Origin: Fermentimonas sp.
GTDB taxonomy: Bacteria > Bacteroidota > Bacteroidia > Bacteroidales > Dysgonomonadaceae
DNA length: 64,000 bases
Assembly (NCBI GenBank): GCA_015478775.1
Contig: JADMKP010000007.1
Coordinates: 682,001 to 746,000 of the forward strand
Reading direction: 5' to 3'
Part shown: piece by piece, positions 54,322-63,849 of the stretch
How positions within the stretch are numbered: position 1 is the stretch's first letter
How the letters are laid out: each line of letters begins with the position of its first letter
Position numbers and translations under genes: made by a program
Notes under the pieces: model-generated
Databases searched by the model: none
Told to the model about the DNA's origin: nothing
What the model saw: only the letters and a program-made list of their open reading frames with translations

Positions 54322-55083
54322 ATGGAGTATAATGAATTATTTGCCCGTACCGAACTATTACTAGGTTCAGAAACGATGCGAGAAGTTGCCTCAAAAAGCG
54401 TAATCCTTTTTGGTGTTGGAGGAGTTGGCAGCTGGTGTGCAGAAGGATTAATCAGAAGTGGTATCACAAAGCTAACAATTGTAGATTCAGACAAAGTAGC
54501 AGTTGCCAACATCAACCGGCAACTTCCTGCCACCACCAAAACAGTGGGTATGCTGAAAGTAGAAGTTTTGCAAAACAGATTACTTGAAATAAACCCCGAT
54601 GCAGAGATAACTTCAATACCCGAAATATATTGCCCTGAATCTGCAGAGTCATTCAATCTCAGTAAATACGATTATATAATTGATGCAATAGATTCACTTT
54701 CAAATAAAGTAGATCTACTATGCAGGGCCTCAGCAACTAATGCTGTTGTATTCTCATCTATGGGGGCGGGATTGAGGTTAGACCCCCAAAAAATAAAAGT
54801 AGCTGAATTTTATGAAGTACGTGGATGCAAACTTGCCGCCGCCCTAAGACGAAGGGTGAAAAAGGGTGAGAGCCTTAATAAACCCGTTCTATGTGTTTAT
54901 AGTGAGGAGATCAACATAAACAATGGTGAAGATGCATTAGTTAATGCAGACGAAAACAGCAGCTTCAAAAAGGCACGCATAAACGGAACAATGGTTCAAG
55001 TAACAGCAGTATTTGGCTTCACTCTTTCGGGATTAGTAATGCAAGATATAGTAAATGGCAATTCTCATAAAACTTTAAGCTGA
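54322..55083 (+). CDS. tcdA: tRNA threonylcarbamoyladenosine dehydratase
   Basis: The 253-residue ThiF/E1-like protein has the nucleotide loop VILFGVGGVGSWCAEGLIRSGI, DSDKVAVANINRQL and IIDAIDSLSNKVDL. TcdA (CsdL) uses ATP to cyclise t6A37 in tRNA to ct6A. TsaE, encoded at 7351, helps make the t6A substrate. The usual membrane anchor of E. coli TcdA is reduced to a weakly hydrophobic end (FGFTLSGLVMQDIV). Confidence 0.92.
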   Translation: MEYNELFARTELLLGSETMREVASKSVILFGVGGVGSWCAEGLIRSGITKLTIVDSDKVAVANINRQLPATTKTVGMLKVEVLQNRLLEINPDAEITSIPEIYCPESAESFNLSKYDYIIDAIDSLSNKVDLLCRASATNAVVFSSMGAGLRLDPQKIKVAEFYEVRGCKLAAALRRRVKKGESLNKPVLCVYSEEININNGEDALVNADENSSFKKARINGTMVQVTAVFGFTLSGLVMQDIVNGNSHKTLS

Positions 55084-55159
55084 TAGAACTTTCAATCAAA
55101 ATGCTTAACTTTGTGCTATCAAACAGCAACTTCCACAAGAAAAGTAAACAATCATAGGT

Positions 55160-56953
55160 ATGAACATCGAACACATTTTACAAGAAACAATAATCAGTGC
55201 AATAAGTGAGCTTTATGGTACTGTTGTAGATAAATCTCAAATAACACTGCAGAAAACAAATAAAGAGTTTAAAGGACATTACACCTTAGTAACCTTCCCA
55301 CTCTTAAAAATTTCTCGTAAAAACCCCGAGCTCACCGCTCAAGAGATTGGCTCATACCTTTCGCAGCATTCTCCAATTATTTCTGAATACAATGTAATTA
55401 AAGGATTTCTCAACCTCACAATTACCCCAGAAACATGGCTTAAACTATTTCAAACTATAGATAGCAACACCAATTATGGCTTTACACCAGTAGAAGATGA
55501 TGCACCATTATTTATGGTTGAATACTCTTCTCCAAACACAAATAAACCCCTGCATTTAGGTCACGTTCGCAACAACTTGCTAGGACATGCACTTAGCGAA
55601 GTACTGAAAGCAAATGGCAAGAAAGTAGTTAAAACCAATATTGTAAACGACCGTGGTATACATATATGCAAGTCGATGTTGGCATGGAAAAAATGGGGCA
55701 ACGATGAGACACCTGAATCTACAGGTAAAAAAGGAGATCATTTAACAGGCGATTTTTACGTACTGTTTGATCAGAATTATAAAAAAGAACTTGCAGAACT
55801 TCAAAGCAAAGGTTTAACAAAAGAAGAAGCAGAAGAAAAGTCGGAACTAATGGTCGAAGTGCGTGAGATGCTTCGTAAATGGGAAGATAATGACGCCGAA
55901 ACAGTTAACCTTTGGAAGATGATGAACAACTGGGTGTATGCCGGCTTTGATGATACATACAGAGAAATGGGAGTTTCATTTGACAAGATTTACTATGAAT
56001 CAGAAACATACCTTGCGGGAAAAGAAGAGGTGATGCGTGGACTTAAAGAAGGTATCTTTTATCAGAAACCCGATGGTTCTATTTGGGTGGACTTGACTGC
56101 ACATGGCCTAGATCATAAATTATTATTGAGGTCCGACGGAACATCGGTTTATATGACTCAAGATATTGGTACAGCAAAACTTCGATTTGATGATTACCAA
56201 ATTAACAGGATGATATATGTAGTAGGAAATGAGCAGAACTATCATTTCCAGGTACTATCAATAATTCTTGACATGCTAGGCTTTGAGTTTGGTAAAGGGC
56301 TGGTTCACTTCTCATACGGAATGGTGGAGCTACCTGAAGGCAAAATGAAGTCGCGCGAAGGTACAGTTGTAGATGCTGACGATCTAATGGCCGAAATGAT
56401 TGAAACTGCACGAGAGATGTCTCAGGAATTGGGCAAGCTAGATAATGCACCCCCTAAAGAAGTTGAAGAAATAAGTCGCATGATTGGATTAGGTGCACTT
56501 AAATATTTTATATTAAAAGTAGATCCTAAGAAAAATATGACCTTCAACCCAAAAGAATCAATAGACTTTAACGGCAATACAGGTCCTTTTATTCAATACA
56601 CACACGCACGTATCCAATCGGTACTAAGAAAAGCCGAAGACCAAAAAATTGAAATTCCCGAGACTATTGATAAAACAATAAGTTTATCAGAAAAAGAAGA
56701 AGGATTAATTCAGCTACACGCAGAGTTTAAGTCAGTTGTTAAACAGTCGGGCGAAGAGTATAACGTATCATTAATAGCCAATTATATATACGACCTAGCC
56801 AAGGAGTATAATCAATTCTATCACGATCACACTATTCTTAAAGAAGAGAACAGCGACATACGTAACTTCAGGTTGCTGCTCTCAAAGAATGTAGCACTTA
56901 CCATCAGTAAGGGTATGTCGCTGTTTGGAATAGAAGTTCCGGAACGAATGTAA
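55160..56953 (+). CDS. argS: Arginine--tRNA ligase
   Basis: The 597-residue class I synthetase has an N-terminal additional domain (about 1-110), the HIGH motif as KPLHLGHVRNN (His132, His135), the KMSKS-like GKMKSREGTVV and the C-terminal DALR anticodon domain ending in ALTISKGMSLFGIEVPERM. It charges tRNA-Arg. It is followed by a strong terminator. Confidence 0.97.
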   Translation: MNIEHILQETIISAISELYGTVVDKSQITLQKTNKEFKGHYTLVTFPLLKISRKNPELTAQEIGSYLSQHSPIISEYNVIKGFLNLTITPETWLKLFQTIDSNTNYGFTPVEDDAPLFMVEYSSPNTNKPLHLGHVRNNLLGHALSEVLKANGKKVVKTNIVNDRGIHICKSMLAWKKWGNDETPESTGKKGDHLTGDFYVLFDQNYKKELAELQSKGLTKEEAEEKSELMVEVREMLRKWEDNDAETVNLWKMMNNWVYAGFDDTYREMGVSFDKIYYESETYLAGKEEVMRGLKEGIFYQKPDGSIWVDLTAHGLDHKLLLRSDGTSVYMTQDIGTAKLRFDDYQINRMIYVVGNEQNYHFQVLSIILDMLGFEFGKGLVHFSYGMVELPEGKMKSREGTVVDADDLMAEMIETAREMSQELGKLDNAPPKEVEEISRMIGLGALKYFILKVDPKKNMTFNPKESIDFNGNTGPFIQYTHARIQSVLRKAEDQKIEIPETIDKTISLSEKEEGLIQLHAEFKSVVKQSGEEYNVSLIANYIYDLAKEYNQFYHDHTILKEENSDIRNFRLLLSKNVALTISKGMSLFGIEVPERM

Positions 56954-56987
56954 TTCTTGCTCCGGAACATTAAATAAATCTCACCTA

Positions 56988-57020
56988 TAATCTCACTTTA
57001 GATAAAGTGAGATTAATTTT
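56988..57020 (+). terminator. Terminator after argS
   Basis: TAATCTCACTTT (56988-56999), loop AGAT, AAAGTGAGATTA (57004-57015): 12 perfect pairs, then ATTTT. It separates argS from the convergent S9 peptidase. Confidence 0.85.
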
Positions 57021-57061
57021 ATGTGCTCAATATAATTGGTGCACTTTATTTTAAGTACTCC

Positions 57062-59335
57062 TTATTTAAGATACTTAGCTAAGAATCCTAGCATAGTACT
57101 ATAAAAATCCATTCGGTTCTCTTCCCTATAGAAGCCATGCCCTTCATTATATTTTACCATATAAGGTACATCCATCCCTTTGGCACGTAGTGCAGTAACT
57201 ATCTGATCAGACTCATTAATATTTACTCTTGGGTCATTTGCACCCTGCACAACATACACAGGTTTAATAATTCTATCGATTCTGTTAACGGGTGACACCT
57301 CTTTAGCTATTAAATTTTCTTCAGGATCATCAAGATCATACCAAATCTCTTTTACCATTTCGGTAAGAGGCTTCCAGTACTCGGGGAAAGAAGAGAAAAA
57401 TGTTTCAATATTCGATACACCCACATAATTAACACCACAAGTGTATAAATCGGGAGTGTTAACCAATCCCATTAACGTTGCATAACCACCATGGCTACCA
57501 CCATAAATGGCTATTTTATCTTTATCAACCCAACCTTGAGAAATTGCGTAATGCACACCATCCTCAACATCATCCATAACCTTACGACCAATTTGTTTAA
57601 ATCCTGCACGTAAAAACTCTTTACCGTAACCCCCCGAGATTCTGAAATTCACCTGCAATGTTGCATAACCTCTGCTAGCAAAAAGTTGTGTTTCGGGATT
57701 AAAACCCCAAGAATCGCGAATTCCTTGCGGACCACCGTGAGGATTCACTACCATTGGAACTTTCTCTCCATTTAAAGCTGCCTTAGGAAGTGTGATATAG
57801 CCATGAATTGTTAAACCATCACGACTTTTAAAAGTGATTGGTCGCATCTCTGCCATATCTTCTTCTTTAAGTTGAGGCATCAGATCGTATAGAAGCGTAA
57901 ACTCCTTCGATTTAGTATCATACTCGTAATATGTGCCATATAGCTTATCGCTCTGTAAGATAATAAGGAACTTATTTTCATCATCATCAAAATCTACAAT
58001 TCCATAAATCTTACCAGGGAAATTGGTTTTAACACCTTTGTCAATCTCTTTATAAAGTTCACTAACAGGAATAATTTCCGACTTCTCACCCTCGTAGCTA
58101 AAATAATCTATTTCATAATTACGCTTACGAGATAATCCCATACCCGATACATCGTAATTTGCATTATGAAATAACTCTTTAATTTCTTTGTCGTTTTTCA
58201 AATCATAAAGTACAATTCTTATTTTATCACCATCTAAGTTGGTAACAACATAAGCATCATCGGTATCGGGAGTATTATAATTAAATGCGATAATTCCGAA
58301 ACTATCATCCCAATTCATCTTTTTCTTCAGTTCAAACTCATTGGTATCACTGTTCTTATAATAAAATTCCATCTCTATTCCGTTTACCAACCTGGTATAA
58401 CCTCTAAGATTGCCATCCTTGTCGAAATCATAACCTTGAATTGGGTTAAGAGGATCGTTGTTTTCGTACAACTTCTCAAGTTCTCCTGTTACAACATTAA
58501 GTTTAAACGGCTCAAAAACCTGAGGATTATCTCTGTTCATTGAAATAATAATATAATCCTTCTGATCTTTTAATAATGATAATATAGATGCCCTAACACC
58601 ATCAAAAGGAGTTAGATTCAGAACATTTGTCCCATCAATATCAGCAGCGTAGATATGATAATTTTCATTACCACCATTATCCATAATATAAAACAGTCGG
58701 TTATCATTAACCCAGCCATAACCTTTTATCGGCTCTTCTTTCTCCTCTATTATACGCACAACCTCCTCTGTAGCAAGATCTTTAATATAAACATGGTTTT
58801 TTAAACCATCTTTCTCCATATACGACATATACTTACCATTTGGAGAAAGTTGAAAAGATGAAGCCTTTGGTCTGGCAAAATAATCGGCAACACTATACTT
58901 ATAATCACCCTCATCAAAAGCAATAAGCGATTTTAGTTCCTCATCGGTAGAAACCAGATCCGGATTACCCGGCAACACGCTTTCGAATCTATTAAGTGTA
59001 AGGTCCAGTGACATCCCTGCCTGCTCATAAACACCTACAATACTATCGGCCACAAGCTCTCCGTTGTAAACGATTTGTGCCATAGAAACACCTAGTTTTA
59101 CAGCATTACCATTCAGTTCTATTACATCTACAGGAATACCAACTGCCCCTTGTGCAGGAACATCCATCGTGCCAGCTAGTTCACCATCCTCATCTGTTAT
59201 GTGAAACATAAGTTCCAGTTCCATACCCTGCACCACAAGTGTGCCCTTCCAATCGCCCGCTATACTTTGCGCTTTAATGCTCATAGTTGAAAATATTATT
59301 GCCAGTATTAAACCAGCACTTTTTATCAGTTTCAT
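57062..59335 (-). CDS. Secreted S9-family (acylaminoacyl/prolyl oligopeptidase-like) peptidase
   Basis: The 757-residue protein has a signal peptide (MKLIKSAGLILAIIFSTMSIKA). An extra N-terminal lipocalin-like part (about 25-120, GDWKGTLVVQGMELELMFHI) precedes a propeller (about 145-480). The hydrolase domain has Ser614 in IYGGSHGGYATLMG, Asp in VQGANDPRVNI and His in YNEGHGFYREENR. It should cut peptides in the periplasm. It shares only the hydrolase type with the 925-residue enzyme at 16327. A -7 box is at 59407-59400. Confidence 0.93.
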   Translation of the reverse strand: MKLIKSAGLILAIIFSTMSIKAQSIAGDWKGTLVVQGMELELMFHITDEDGELAGTMDVPAQGAVGIPVDVIELNGNAVKLGVSMAQIVYNGELVADSIVGVYEQAGMSLDLTLNRFESVLPGNPDLVSTDEELKSLIAFDEGDYKYSVADYFARPKASSFQLSPNGKYMSYMEKDGLKNHVYIKDLATEEVVRIIEEKEEPIKGYGWVNDNRLFYIMDNGGNENYHIYAADIDGTNVLNLTPFDGVRASILSLLKDQKDYIIISMNRDNPQVFEPFKLNVVTGELEKLYENNDPLNPIQGYDFDKDGNLRGYTRLVNGIEMEFYYKNSDTNEFELKKKMNWDDSFGIIAFNYNTPDTDDAYVVTNLDGDKIRIVLYDLKNDKEIKELFHNANYDVSGMGLSRKRNYEIDYFSYEGEKSEIIPVSELYKEIDKGVKTNFPGKIYGIVDFDDDENKFLIILQSDKLYGTYYEYDTKSKEFTLLYDLMPQLKEEDMAEMRPITFKSRDGLTIHGYITLPKAALNGEKVPMVVNPHGGPQGIRDSWGFNPETQLFASRGYATLQVNFRISGGYGKEFLRAGFKQIGRKVMDDVEDGVHYAISQGWVDKDKIAIYGGSHGGYATLMGLVNTPDLYTCGVNYVGVSNIETFFSSFPEYWKPLTEMVKEIWYDLDDPEENLIAKEVSPVNRIDRIIKPVYVVQGANDPRVNINESDQIVTALRAKGMDVPYMVKYNEGHGFYREENRMDFYSTMLGFLAKYLK

Positions 59336-59399
59336 TTTTTATTTTGTTAGTGAATTAAAAATTAGTTTTCAAAAACAATACCATTAACATTTTACGAAA

Positions 59400-59407
59400 C
59401 AAATGTA
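59400..59407 (-). promoter_or_regulatory. -7 box of the S9 peptidase gene
   Basis: CAAATGTA on the plus strand reads TACATTTG on the minus strand, 65 bases before the ATG. Confidence 0.45.
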
Positions 59408-59466
59408 GTAATAATTTTAAAAAGTTGTGAATTACAAGGTCAATACTGTTTTAGTGTTGGACTCTG

Positions 59467-59503
59467 TATATTTGTTAGTTCGATAAAGTATTTTTGTTAG
59501 TTC
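59467..59503 (+). promoter_or_regulatory. Two -7-like boxes in a 22-base direct repeat
   Basis: TATATTTGTTAGTTC (59467-59481) and TATTTTTGTTAGTTC (59489-59503) are nearly the same and 22 bases apart; each begins with an exact TAnnTTTG. They lie about 300 bases before the mhq-like operon in a 464-base gap that also holds the hairpin repeat. Confidence 0.4.
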
Positions 59504-59563
59504 AACATTATAAATCTTTTATTTCAAAACTAAATATATTTTTTGGCTTGATGTTAACTAAAC

Positions 59564-59630
59564 CTGTCTTTTACCTTACCTTGCTCGGTTATAACCGAAC
59601 GAGGTAAGAGCAAGGTATGGGTAAAGACAG
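59564..59630. repeat. Dispersed palindromic repeat, copy B (67-base hairpin)
   Basis: The outer arms 59564-59586 and 59608-59630 pair at 20 of 23 positions, from CTGTCTTT to AAAGACAG. The centre CGGTTATAACCG is a perfect palindrome that gives an alternative fold. The element shares 25 of 29 bases with copy A at 5605-5633 in opposite orientation. It lies in the gap before the VOC operon. Confidence 0.7.
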
Positions 59631-59799
59631 AATAAGGTAAGTGCAAATAAGAGTAAATTAACAGTTTCTTTTTGGACTTCAAATTTAGAAATATGGTTTT
59701 GCAAATTCTAAAATTTAACTTAACATGGCACTTGAGAACAAAACCCTCCTCTTATTGTTATATCATATATCTAAACAAACAATATAAACTATATTTATC

Positions 59800-60729
59800 A
59801 TGCACAAAGATATATTAGGGTTGCATCACGTAACAGCAATCTCAAATAACGCAAAAAAGAACCATCAGTTTTATACAGAAGTACTGGGATTGAGGATGGT
59901 GAAAAAGACAGTCAATTTTGATGACCCAAGCACTTATCACTTCTATTTTGGGGATGAGCAGGGATCCCCGGGATCAATAATAACTTTTTTTCCTTGGGAA
60001 GGTATAGGCAAAGGGATTAATGGTGTCGGAATGGCAACTCATACCGGTTACTCTGTCCCCGAAGGCAGTTTTGAGTTTTGGAAAGAGCGACTTTCAAAAG
60101 AGGGTATCACTTCAAGTGAAAGTGAGATTTTTGGCGAAAAGGTTCTTTCTTTTAACGATCCTGACGGAATGCAACTTCAACTAATAATTCCAAATAAGAT
60201 TGATTCACGTGAACCATGGATAACCAATAGTATTTCGCCAGAATTTGCAATAAGAGGTTTTCATAATGTTACACTCACATTAAGGTCGGCTGATGCTACT
60301 TCTAAGGTGCTTACAGACATTCTCGGTTATTCATTAAAAGAGCAGAAAGGTAATCGCTACCGCTTTGAGACTGATACTATTGATACAGCCAATATTATAG
60401 ATATTATTGAAGATGAAAATGCTCCAGTGGGTCGTAATGCCGCCGGTACTAACCATCATATCGCATTTAGAGTAAAAAATGATGATGTTTTGATGGAGGT
60501 TCGCGAACGGGTTGTGGCAGCGGGATTAAGTATTACTCCTAAAATCGACAGAGACTATTTCTTTTCATTATATTTCCGCGAACCGGGTGGTGTGCTTTTT
60601 GAAGTTGCTACTAATAATCCAGGCTTCACGGTTGATGAGCCTCTTGAAAGTTTAGGATCTGCATTGAAGTTGCCTACTCAATATGAAAATATGAGAAGTA
60701 AAATTGAAGCTGTATTACCAAAACTATGA
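59800..60729 (+). CDS. VOC-family ring-cleaving dioxygenase (MhqO/YdfO-like), first copy
   Basis: The 309-residue protein has two glyoxalase/VOC modules: GLHHVTAISNNAKKNHQFYTEVLGLRMVKKTVNFDDP at the start and a second from about 150 (GFHNVTLTLRSADATSKVL). The likely metal ligands are His in LHHVTAI, His in AAGTNHHIAFRV and Glu in GGVLFEVAT. It resembles MhqO/YkcA-type enzymes that open hydroquinone-like rings. Its end overlaps the next gene by ATGA. Confidence 0.88.
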   Translation: MHKDILGLHHVTAISNNAKKNHQFYTEVLGLRMVKKTVNFDDPSTYHFYFGDEQGSPGSIITFFPWEGIGKGINGVGMATHTGYSVPEGSFEFWKERLSKEGITSSESEIFGEKVLSFNDPDGMQLQLIIPNKIDSREPWITNSISPEFAIRGFHNVTLTLRSADATSKVLTDILGYSLKEQKGNRYRFETDTIDTANIIDIIEDENAPVGRNAAGTNHHIAFRVKNDDVLMEVRERVVAAGLSITPKIDRDYFFSLYFREPGGVLFEVATNNPGFTVDEPLESLGSALKLPTQYENMRSKIEAVLPKL

Positions 60730-61694
60730 GCAAGCTGATTTCTGGAATTCACCATGTAACAGCAATTTCTGGAGATACTCAAAGAAATATTGATTTCTAC
60801 ACCGGGGTTCTTGGACTTTACTTGGTGAAACAGACAGTAAACTTCGATTATCCTGAAGTTTATCATTTTTATTTTGGTGATAAGCAAGGTACACCGGGAA
60901 CTATAATGACCACCTTTCCTTATGGTGAAGATGCAAGAATGGGCAGACATGGAAAAGGAAAGATAAGCACTACCGCATTTTCTGTACCATATCTTTCATT
61001 AAATTATTGGTTAAAAAGACTTGAGCATTTTCAAATCTTATATAAACATCCTCAAGAGAGGTTTAGTGGCAGTGAAGTGGTAGTTTATTTTGAAGATCAT
61101 GATGGAATGGGAATTGAATTGATTTTTAATGATGCGGACAATCGTGAGCCTATTACAAATGGATCAGTTCAAAGTGAGTATGCAATACTAGGAATTCACC
61201 ATGTTGAACTATGGTTAGAAAGCTATGAGCTAACAGCTGCATTACTTACAGAACAACTAAATCATAAACTTATAAGTGAAAGTTCTGGCACATTACGATT
61301 TGGAGTAGAGAACAGTCCGGGAAAGTTTGTAGATTTATTAGGTATGCCCAACTCTATGAAAGGATTAGAAGGAAGAGGAATGGTGCATCATGTAGCCTTT
61401 TCAACATCAGATGAAATTAAACTCAAGGGGTTAAAAGAGAATTTACTTTCTTACGGAATAGCTCCCACAAGTGTTAGAGATCGCAATTATTTCAAATCGA
61501 TATACTTTAATGAGCCTGGTGGTATTCTTTTTGAAATAGCAACTGAAAATCCAGGGTTTGCAGTTGATGAAGATCCTGATAGATTAGGACAGTCATTAAA
61601 ACTCCCCCTTCAATTTGAAGAAACAAGATCTTCTATTGAAAAGAAATTGATTAAGTTTAATTATAATCCAACAGAATTTAAATTATTACAATGA
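60726..61694 (+). CDS. VOC-family ring-cleaving dioxygenase (MhqO/YdfO-like), second copy
   Basis: The 322-residue protein is a paralogue of the upstream one, with the same order of motifs: GIHHVTAISGDTQRNIDFYTGVLGL, GIHHVELWLESYELTAALL, MVHHVAFST and GGILFEIATENPGFAVDED. Ligands are as in the first copy. Both overlaps (60726-60729 and 61691-61694) show translation coupling with its neighbours. The pair may form two enzymes with different ring substrates or a heteromer. Confidence 0.88.
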   Translation: MSKLISGIHHVTAISGDTQRNIDFYTGVLGLYLVKQTVNFDYPEVYHFYFGDKQGTPGTIMTTFPYGEDARMGRHGKGKISTTAFSVPYLSLNYWLKRLEHFQILYKHPQERFSGSEVVVYFEDHDGMGIELIFNDADNREPITNGSVQSEYAILGIHHVELWLESYELTAALLTEQLNHKLISESSGTLRFGVENSPGKFVDLLGMPNSMKGLEGRGMVHHVAFSTSDEIKLKGLKENLLSYGIAPTSVRDRNYFKSIYFNEPGGILFEIATENPGFAVDEDPDRLGQSLKLPLQFEETRSSIEKKLIKFNYNPTEFKLLQ

Positions 61695-62311
61695 GTCATA
61701 ATATAGATATTAAATATGCTGGAATACTTTTAGAAAGTGCTAAAAAGGCATTAATAATGCTTCACGGCAGAGGAGCAACCGCCGAGAGTATACTAACTCT
61801 TGCCGACCATTTGAATGTTGCGGAGTATGCTTTATTGGCACCCCAAGCAACAAATAACACATGGTATCCCTACTCTTTTATGGCACCTGTTGAAGAAAAT
61901 GAACCATGGTTAAGTTCTGCAATCGATATAGTGAAACAGACCGTTAATAAAGTGTTGCAATCGGGTATTAAATCTGAGAACATATATTTCTTGGGATTCT
62001 CACAAGGGGCGTGTCTTGCAACAGAATATACTACTCGCAATGCTCAGAAGTATGGAGGTGTTGTAGCTTTTACGGGTGGACTAATTGGTAAGGAGATAAA
62101 CAGAAACAATTATAGTGGTGATTTTGAACAAACTCCTGTGTTTTTTGGCACTAGCAATCCCGACTTTCATGTGCCTGTTGAAAGGGTATATGCTTCTGCA
62201 AATATTGCTCGTGAGATGAATGCAAGTGTTACTGAGAAAGTATATGAAAACAGGGGGCATACTATATCTGAAGATGAAATAAAGATAGTCAATAGCATTA
62301 TTTTTAAGTGA
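61691..62311 (+). CDS. Alpha/beta hydrolase of the phospholipase/carboxylesterase family (MhqD-like)
   Basis: The 206-residue hydrolase has the oxyanion motif LIMLHGRGATAESIL, the nucleophile Ser in FLGFSQGACLATEY, Asp in GTSNPDFHVPVERV and His in NRGHTISEDE. It resembles MhqD/YodD, encoded with MhqO-type dioxygenases in quinone-stress operons of Firmicutes. Here it follows two dioxygenase genes, which supports a common detoxification or degradation route. Confidence 0.88.
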   Translation: MSHNIDIKYAGILLESAKKALIMLHGRGATAESILTLADHLNVAEYALLAPQATNNTWYPYSFMAPVEENEPWLSSAIDIVKQTVNKVLQSGIKSENIYFLGFSQGACLATEYTTRNAQKYGGVVAFTGGLIGKEINRNNYSGDFEQTPVFFGTSNPDFHVPVERVYASANIAREMNASVTEKVYENRGHTISEDEIKIVNSIIFK

Positions 62312-62390
62312 TTAGCAGCAACTTCTATTTAAACAAAATACTATGCTTAATATTTAAGTGACTAATAACATATATTAAATCAACAGTGAA

Positions 62391-62741
62391 ATGAAGGTTA
62401 CAAGAGTTTACAGTGATGAAAATGGCGATTCTCAGTTTGAGGATGTTGATATAGAACTATTTAACAATGGAGAAATTGGTCAACTCTCTGAAAATATTGA
62501 TGTGAAATCGCTACAATTTAGAAAGGTTTCGCCCGATTATGATTATGATTTTCATCACGCGCCTCAAAGACAATATATAGTTTTGCTTGATGGTGGTGTT
62601 GAAATTACAACTTCACTTGGAGAAACTCGTCAGTTTCAAACAGGCGAAATTCTTCTTATGGAGGACACCACAGGCAAGGGCCATAAGACTAAGAATTTAG
62701 AGAGGCGTGAGCGCACTTCAATCTTTATTCATTTGAAGTGA
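62391..62741 (+). CDS. Cupin-fold protein
   Basis: The 116-residue protein has a single small cupin barrel: HHAPQRQYIVLLDGGVEITTSLGETRQFQTGEILLMEDTTGKGH. The two His and later His could hold a metal. It may be the last gene of the VOC operon (80 bases after the hydrolase) or have its own promoter. Substrate unknown. Its end overlaps the convergent TolB-like gene by 17 bases. Confidence 0.78.
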   Translation: MKVTRVYSDENGDSQFEDVDIELFNNGEIGQLSENIDVKSLQFRKVSPDYDYDFHHAPQRQYIVLLDGGVEITTSLGETRQFQTGEILLMEDTTGKGHKTKNLERRERTSIFIHLK

Positions 62742-63675
62742 GTTCGGAGTTGGTTACGTCATTAATATATTTAACATAAGCAATACTGTCTCCGTTGGGA
62801 GACCAACTATGAACATTTAATGACCCCTGACCGCCATAAAACACGGGGGTTATGTCTAATGTCTCTTTTGTTTCTACATTCAGCATTCTTAGTTTTACAT
62901 CTTTACCAAAGGGATGCCCTCCATTTTGGTCCTCAAGATATGATATATAAACAACATCTTTATTATTAGGTGCAGGGTGTGGAAACCAATTATCAAATTC
63001 GTCGAACGTTAATTGCGTTTGCTCACTTCCATCAGGTTTCATTCTGTAAATATGCATTCTGCCAGTACGGTTGCTATTAAAATATATCCATTGGCCATCG
63101 TAACTATATTCTGGTCCATCGTCTAACCCTTCGGCATCGGTTAGCCTAATCTCCTCATCTGTTATAACACGTGATTTGTAAACATCCCACTCTCCATTTC
63201 TCATGGCACAATATGTAACCCATTGGTTATCTGGACTTACCCCATGCCAATAACTAGGATAATTTGCTGTTATTAATCTAGGTACACCACCCGAGGCAGG
63301 TAAAATAAATATTCTGGAATTACCGCCTGGAGAACTTACTCTTGAGTCGTTGTGACTAATTATTAGCCACTTACCGTCAAATGATAGTCCGTGATCATTA
63401 TTGCAATTATCTGCAAACCCAGTGTCTATAACACCAAGATTCTTGCCTTTTAGAGATATTTTTTCAAGCTTTCCTCCAGAATTTATAATTAAAAACTTAC
63501 CATCTCTTGACCAGTTGGGTGCCTCGAAATGACGTTTTTCTCTTAGAATGACCTTCTCTTTTCCTGTCCTTACGTTTAATAGAATCAATTCACTCTCAAT
63601 GTTTTGTTGCGTTTGTCCTATTATAATAAACGAGGAAATGACTAACGACAATAAAGTTAAATATAGACATCTCAT
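62725..63675 (-). CDS. Secreted TolB-like beta-propeller protein
   Basis: The 316-residue protein has a signal peptide (MRCLYLTLLSLVISSFIIIGQ). WD40-like PD40 repeats follow, such as APNWSRDGKFLIINS, SFDGKWLIISHNDS, SYDGQWIYFNSNRTGRMHIYRM and SWSPNGDSIAYVKY. It should form a six-bladed propeller in the periplasm, binding protein or sugar partners. No enzyme motif is seen. Confidence 0.87.
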   Translation of the reverse strand: MRCLYLTLLSLVISSFIIIGQTQQNIESELILLNVRTGKEKVILREKRHFEAPNWSRDGKFLIINSGGKLEKISLKGKNLGVIDTGFADNCNNDHGLSFDGKWLIISHNDSRVSSPGGNSRIFILPASGGVPRLITANYPSYWHGVSPDNQWVTYCAMRNGEWDVYKSRVITDEEIRLTDAEGLDDGPEYSYDGQWIYFNSNRTGRMHIYRMKPDGSEQTQLTFDEFDNWFPHPAPNNKDVVYISYLEDQNGGHPFGKDVKLRMLNVETKETLDITPVFYGGQGSLNVHSWSPNGDSIAYVKYINDVTNSELTSNE

Positions 63676-63807
63676 AATTTTATGGCTTTAAACTTAAAAT
63701 AAACCTATTGCTAAAAGAGTTATTTAAAATGCAGACTTCTAGTATCAAAGATAATAAATTACAATTGAGTTGGATACTGATGTGAGCTTAATTTTCTAAG
63801 AACCAAA

Positions 63808-63815
63808 TATTTTTG
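63808..63815 (+). promoter_or_regulatory. -7 box of the helicase-like gene
   Basis: TATTTTTG is an exact TAnnTTTG, 35 bases before the ATG at 63850. Confidence 0.5.
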
Positions 63816-63849
63816 TAAATTTGTTAAAATGTACATCAATCAATAAATA

